Positions 15,194-16,516 of a stretch of DNA of 16,516 bases are shown piece after piece. The notes beneath the pieces were generated by a model that saw only the letters and a list, made by a program, of their open reading frames with translations, ran no database searches and was not told the origin of the DNA. The stretch lies in contig JAKISY010000103.1 in the NCBI GenBank assembly GCA_021648365.1, positions 1 to 16,516 of the forward strand, given 5' to 3'. The translations under genes and the position numbers were made by a program. Source of the DNA: Verrucomicrobiales bacterium. Lineage in GTDB: Bacteria > Verrucomicrobiota > Verrucomicrobiia > Verrucomicrobiales > DEV007. Within the stretch, counting starts at the first letter, position 1; each line of letters begins with the position of its first letter.

Positions 15194-15682
15194 ATGACTA
15201 CAAATACCAAGCCCTCTTTCGCCCAAGTCGAACAACTCCTGCAAGCACGTGGAGAAGACGCTTTAGATGAAGTTCTCAATGTCATCCTGGAGTATTTCTC
15301 TTGCGTCACCGGCACCATCCACGTCTTGAACTGCGTATCAGGTTTGCTCGACCTGAAAGCCCAACGCGGCATCCCCGACTCCATTCTCGAAACGGTCAGC
15401 AAAATTCCCATCGGCAAAGGCATGGCAGGGCTCGCAGCCAAGCGCCATGCAGCCGTGCAAGTCTGCAATCTGCAAACCGATCAATCCGGCAAAGCCAAAC
15501 CCGCCGCCAAAGACACCAAAATGGAAGGCTGCATCGCCGCCCCGATGTTTTTGCAAGTTGGACAAGATGACGAACTCTTCGGCATCCTCGGAGTCGCCAA
15601 ACCCACCGCCTACGATTATTCGCAAGAAGAAATCGCCGACCTCGATGATTTCGGCCGCATCATTGCCAAGGCATTGAGCTGA
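15194..15682 (+). CDS. Stand-alone GAF-domain protein
   Basis: The 162-residue cytoplasmic protein is essentially one GAF domain (about 20-160). Typical features are the early helix LDEVLNVILEYFSCVTGTIHVLN, the segment IPIGKGMAGLAAKRHAAVQVCNL, and the strand GILGVAKPTAYDYSQEEIADLDDFGRIIAKAL. GAF domains bind small molecules or cofactors, or mediate dimers; no output domain (kinase, cyclase, HTH) is attached. Length is similar to free methionine-sulfoxide reductases of the GAF class, but I do not see their cysteine arrangement, so I do not assign that activity. There is no clear operon partner: 79 bases separate it from the upstream gene, and the next plus-strand frame has a different composition. 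The start ATG at 15194 has no obvious Shine-Dalgarno site. Confidence 0.8.
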   Translation: MTTNTKPSFAQVEQLLQARGEDALDEVLNVILEYFSCVTGTIHVLNCVSGLLDLKAQRGIPDSILETVSKIPIGKGMAGLAAKRHAAVQVCNLQTDQSGKAKPAAKDTKMEGCIAAPMFLQVGQDDELFGILGVAKPTAYDYSQEEIADLDDFGRIIAKALS

Positions 15683-15698
15683 GGAAAAAAATGATGAT

Positions 15699-15735
15699 GA
15701 ATATTCCCCGCCTGTGGTTTTAGCCACCAATATTC
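15699..15735. repeat. Inverted repeat between the GAF gene and the RHS frame
   Basis: Seven-base arms GAATATT (15699-15705) and AATATTC (15729-15735) enclose an inner hairpin GTGG (15714-15717) / CCAC (15724-15727). The overlapping words ATTCGT and ACGAAT (15732-15751) form a second inverted pair. The 9-mer CCCCGCCTG occurs directly at 15706 and again at 15769, the second within the palindrome CCGCCTGGCGG (15771-15781). No T-run follows, so it is not a standard terminator. Confidence 0.45.
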
Positions 15736-15794
15736 GTTGAGTGAATACGAATCAGGGGTTTCCGCTTGCCCCGCCTGGCGGATTTTGTTAGAAA

Positions 15795-16516
15795 ATGAGC
15801 GTGTCCAGATTTGAACCATCGCAGCCATCTCCGTTTGCCAAGTTTTTCACTTGGCTACTGTTGTGCGCTATAGCGTGGACGAGTGTCTTGAGTGGCTACA
15901 GCAGTGGATCGCTCAGAGTTGCGGATGATTTATCCACGAAGATCACTAAGGATCACGAAGTTGCAGGGGGCGGGTGGCAAGGTGGAGACAGTGGTTTTGC
16001 TTACGATGACTACGAGGATGCTGCGTTTGCACACCTCTCTGGTGGCAGTGAGCAGGCTATAGAGGCGGTGACTTACACTTATGACGACCAGTGTGAACAT
16101 GCGAGATTGAGAGCAATGGGTGAAACGCTGCACCCTTGTTGCAACGGTGATTCCTGCCGTTTGAGTAGTGAATTCACGGTGGTTTCGCTGCAGTCATTCG
16201 CAGCAGTTTCGGTGAATGGCGGGTCGAGTTGTGACTACGACGAGAGCCGTGGGTTGTTGGAGAGGAAGGTCCATGTTGGAGATTTTGAAATGAGCTTCTA
16301 TTCGTACGATGGATTGGGGAGCGTTCGGGGGCTAACGGATGCGATTGGGACGAGTCTCGGGCAGTACCGCTACGATTCGTATGGATTGCTGATTGAGAAT
16401 ACTGTAAGTGTTGCTAACCCTTATCTATTCGCTGGGGAGAGGTTTGATAATGATCTGGGACTTTATTATCTGAGGGCAATGTATTTGGATGTGGAGACTG
16501 GGAAATTTTGGAGTTT
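15795..16516 (+). CDS. RHS-repeat core protein, short form with signal peptide (3' end outside window)
   Basis: An uninterrupted frame runs from ATG 15795 past the window end; 240 residues are visible. A signal-like segment (FAKFFTWLLLCAIAWTSVLSG, about 14-34) is followed by about 130 residues of acidic, Gly-rich and Cys-containing sequence without recognisable tandem YD repeats, though VTYTYDD is one YD-like unit. From residue 169 the RHS-associated core is clear: YSYDGLGSVRGLTDAIG, YRYDSYG and NPYLFAGERFDNDLGLYYLRA, then YLDVETGKFWSF at the window edge. In RHS/YD proteins this core closes a beta-cage around a variable C-terminal domain, often a toxin, which would lie beyond base 16516. The near absence of a cage-forming repeat body suggests a truncated or displaced RHS cassette. 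Its G-rich coding strand differs from all plus-strand genes upstream. Confidence 0.8.
   Translation, partial: MSVSRFEPSQPSPFAKFFTWLLLCAIAWTSVLSGYSSGSLRVADDLSTKITKDHEVAGGGWQGGDSGFAYDDYEDAAFAHLSGGSEQAIEAVTYTYDDQCEHARLRAMGETLHPCCNGDSCRLSSEFTVVSLQSFAAVSVNGGSSCDYDESRGLLERKVHVGDFEMSFYSYDGLGSVRGLTDAIGTSLGQYRYDSYGLLIENTVSVANPYLFAGERFDNDLGLYYLRAMYLDVETGKFWS
15935..15960 (+). repeat. Degenerate CACGAAG tandem repeat
   Basis: CACGAAG (15935), CACTAAG (15944) and CACGAAG (15954) form three short imperfect units inside the 5' part of the RHS frame, encoding STKITKDHE. I recall similar ACGAAG-type intergenic repeats in verrucomicrobial and planctomycete genomes, so part of this frame may be captured non-coding DNA. 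That is inference from memory. Confidence 0.4.

Noticed and set aside
15338..15730. Minus-strand 130-residue frame over the GAF gene
   Set aside because: It is antisense to a clear GAF domain, with Gly/Phe-rich shadow composition.
15683..15794. Replication origin or dif-like site at the skew switch
   Set aside because: Only about 800 bases of opposite skew are visible, no DnaA-box cluster or dnaA/dnaN gene is present, and the repeats do not match a dif pattern I can recognise.
1..16516. CRISPR array or insertion sequence
   Set aside because: No regularly spaced identical repeats and no transposase frame were seen.

Overview
The window looks like part of a chromosome of an aerobic, Gram-negative member of the Verrucomicrobiota, probably near Verrucomicrobiales. 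This is a judgement from gene content and protein style: an alternative complex III operon with a twin-arginine ActB, a sulfatase relic, a planctomycete/verrucomicrobial-style coiled-coil secreted protein, and scarce Shine-Dalgarno sites. No rRNA or marker gene confirms it.

Positions 1 to about 11,360 are one minus-strand respiratory operon, transcribed from right to left. The order is actA (pentaheme cytochrome c), actB (fused molybdopterin-like and Fe-S protein), actC (NrfD-like quinol subunit), actD (DUF3341), actE (monoheme cytochrome c) and actF (NrfD-like). A small one-helix membrane protein follows, then a CcoN homologue, a CcoO homologue, and the start of another gene that leaves the window at base 1. 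The act genes encode a membrane quinol:electron-acceptor oxidoreductase that replaces cytochrome bc1. The operon is preceded by a TGTGA-N6-TCACA palindrome, a Crp/Fnr-type operator shape.

The main surprise is the CcoN-like protein. By eye it aligns without gaps to the metal-binding segments of cbb3 oxidase subunit I. Yet all three CuB histidines, the cross-linked tyrosine, the heme b3 histidine and one of the two low-spin heme histidines are replaced. Its partner CcoO keeps its heme c motif and axial methionine. The pair therefore looks like a non-catalytic oxidase-derived module built into an ACIII operon, not a terminal oxidase.

Positions 11,360 to 11,947 hold the act leader, a minus-strand tRNA-Thr(CGU) and its promoter. 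From 11,948 to 15,682 there are plus-strand accessory genes: a GT-C-type membrane glycosyltransferase, a sulfatase reduced to its two ends by an internal deletion, a secreted Cys/His-rich coiled-coil protein and a stand-alone GAF-domain protein. At about 15,690 the base composition of the plus strand flips from C-rich to G-rich. A short inverted-repeat region then leads into an RHS-core open reading frame (15,795 to the window end, incomplete). This has its own signal peptide but almost none of the usual long YD-repeat body.
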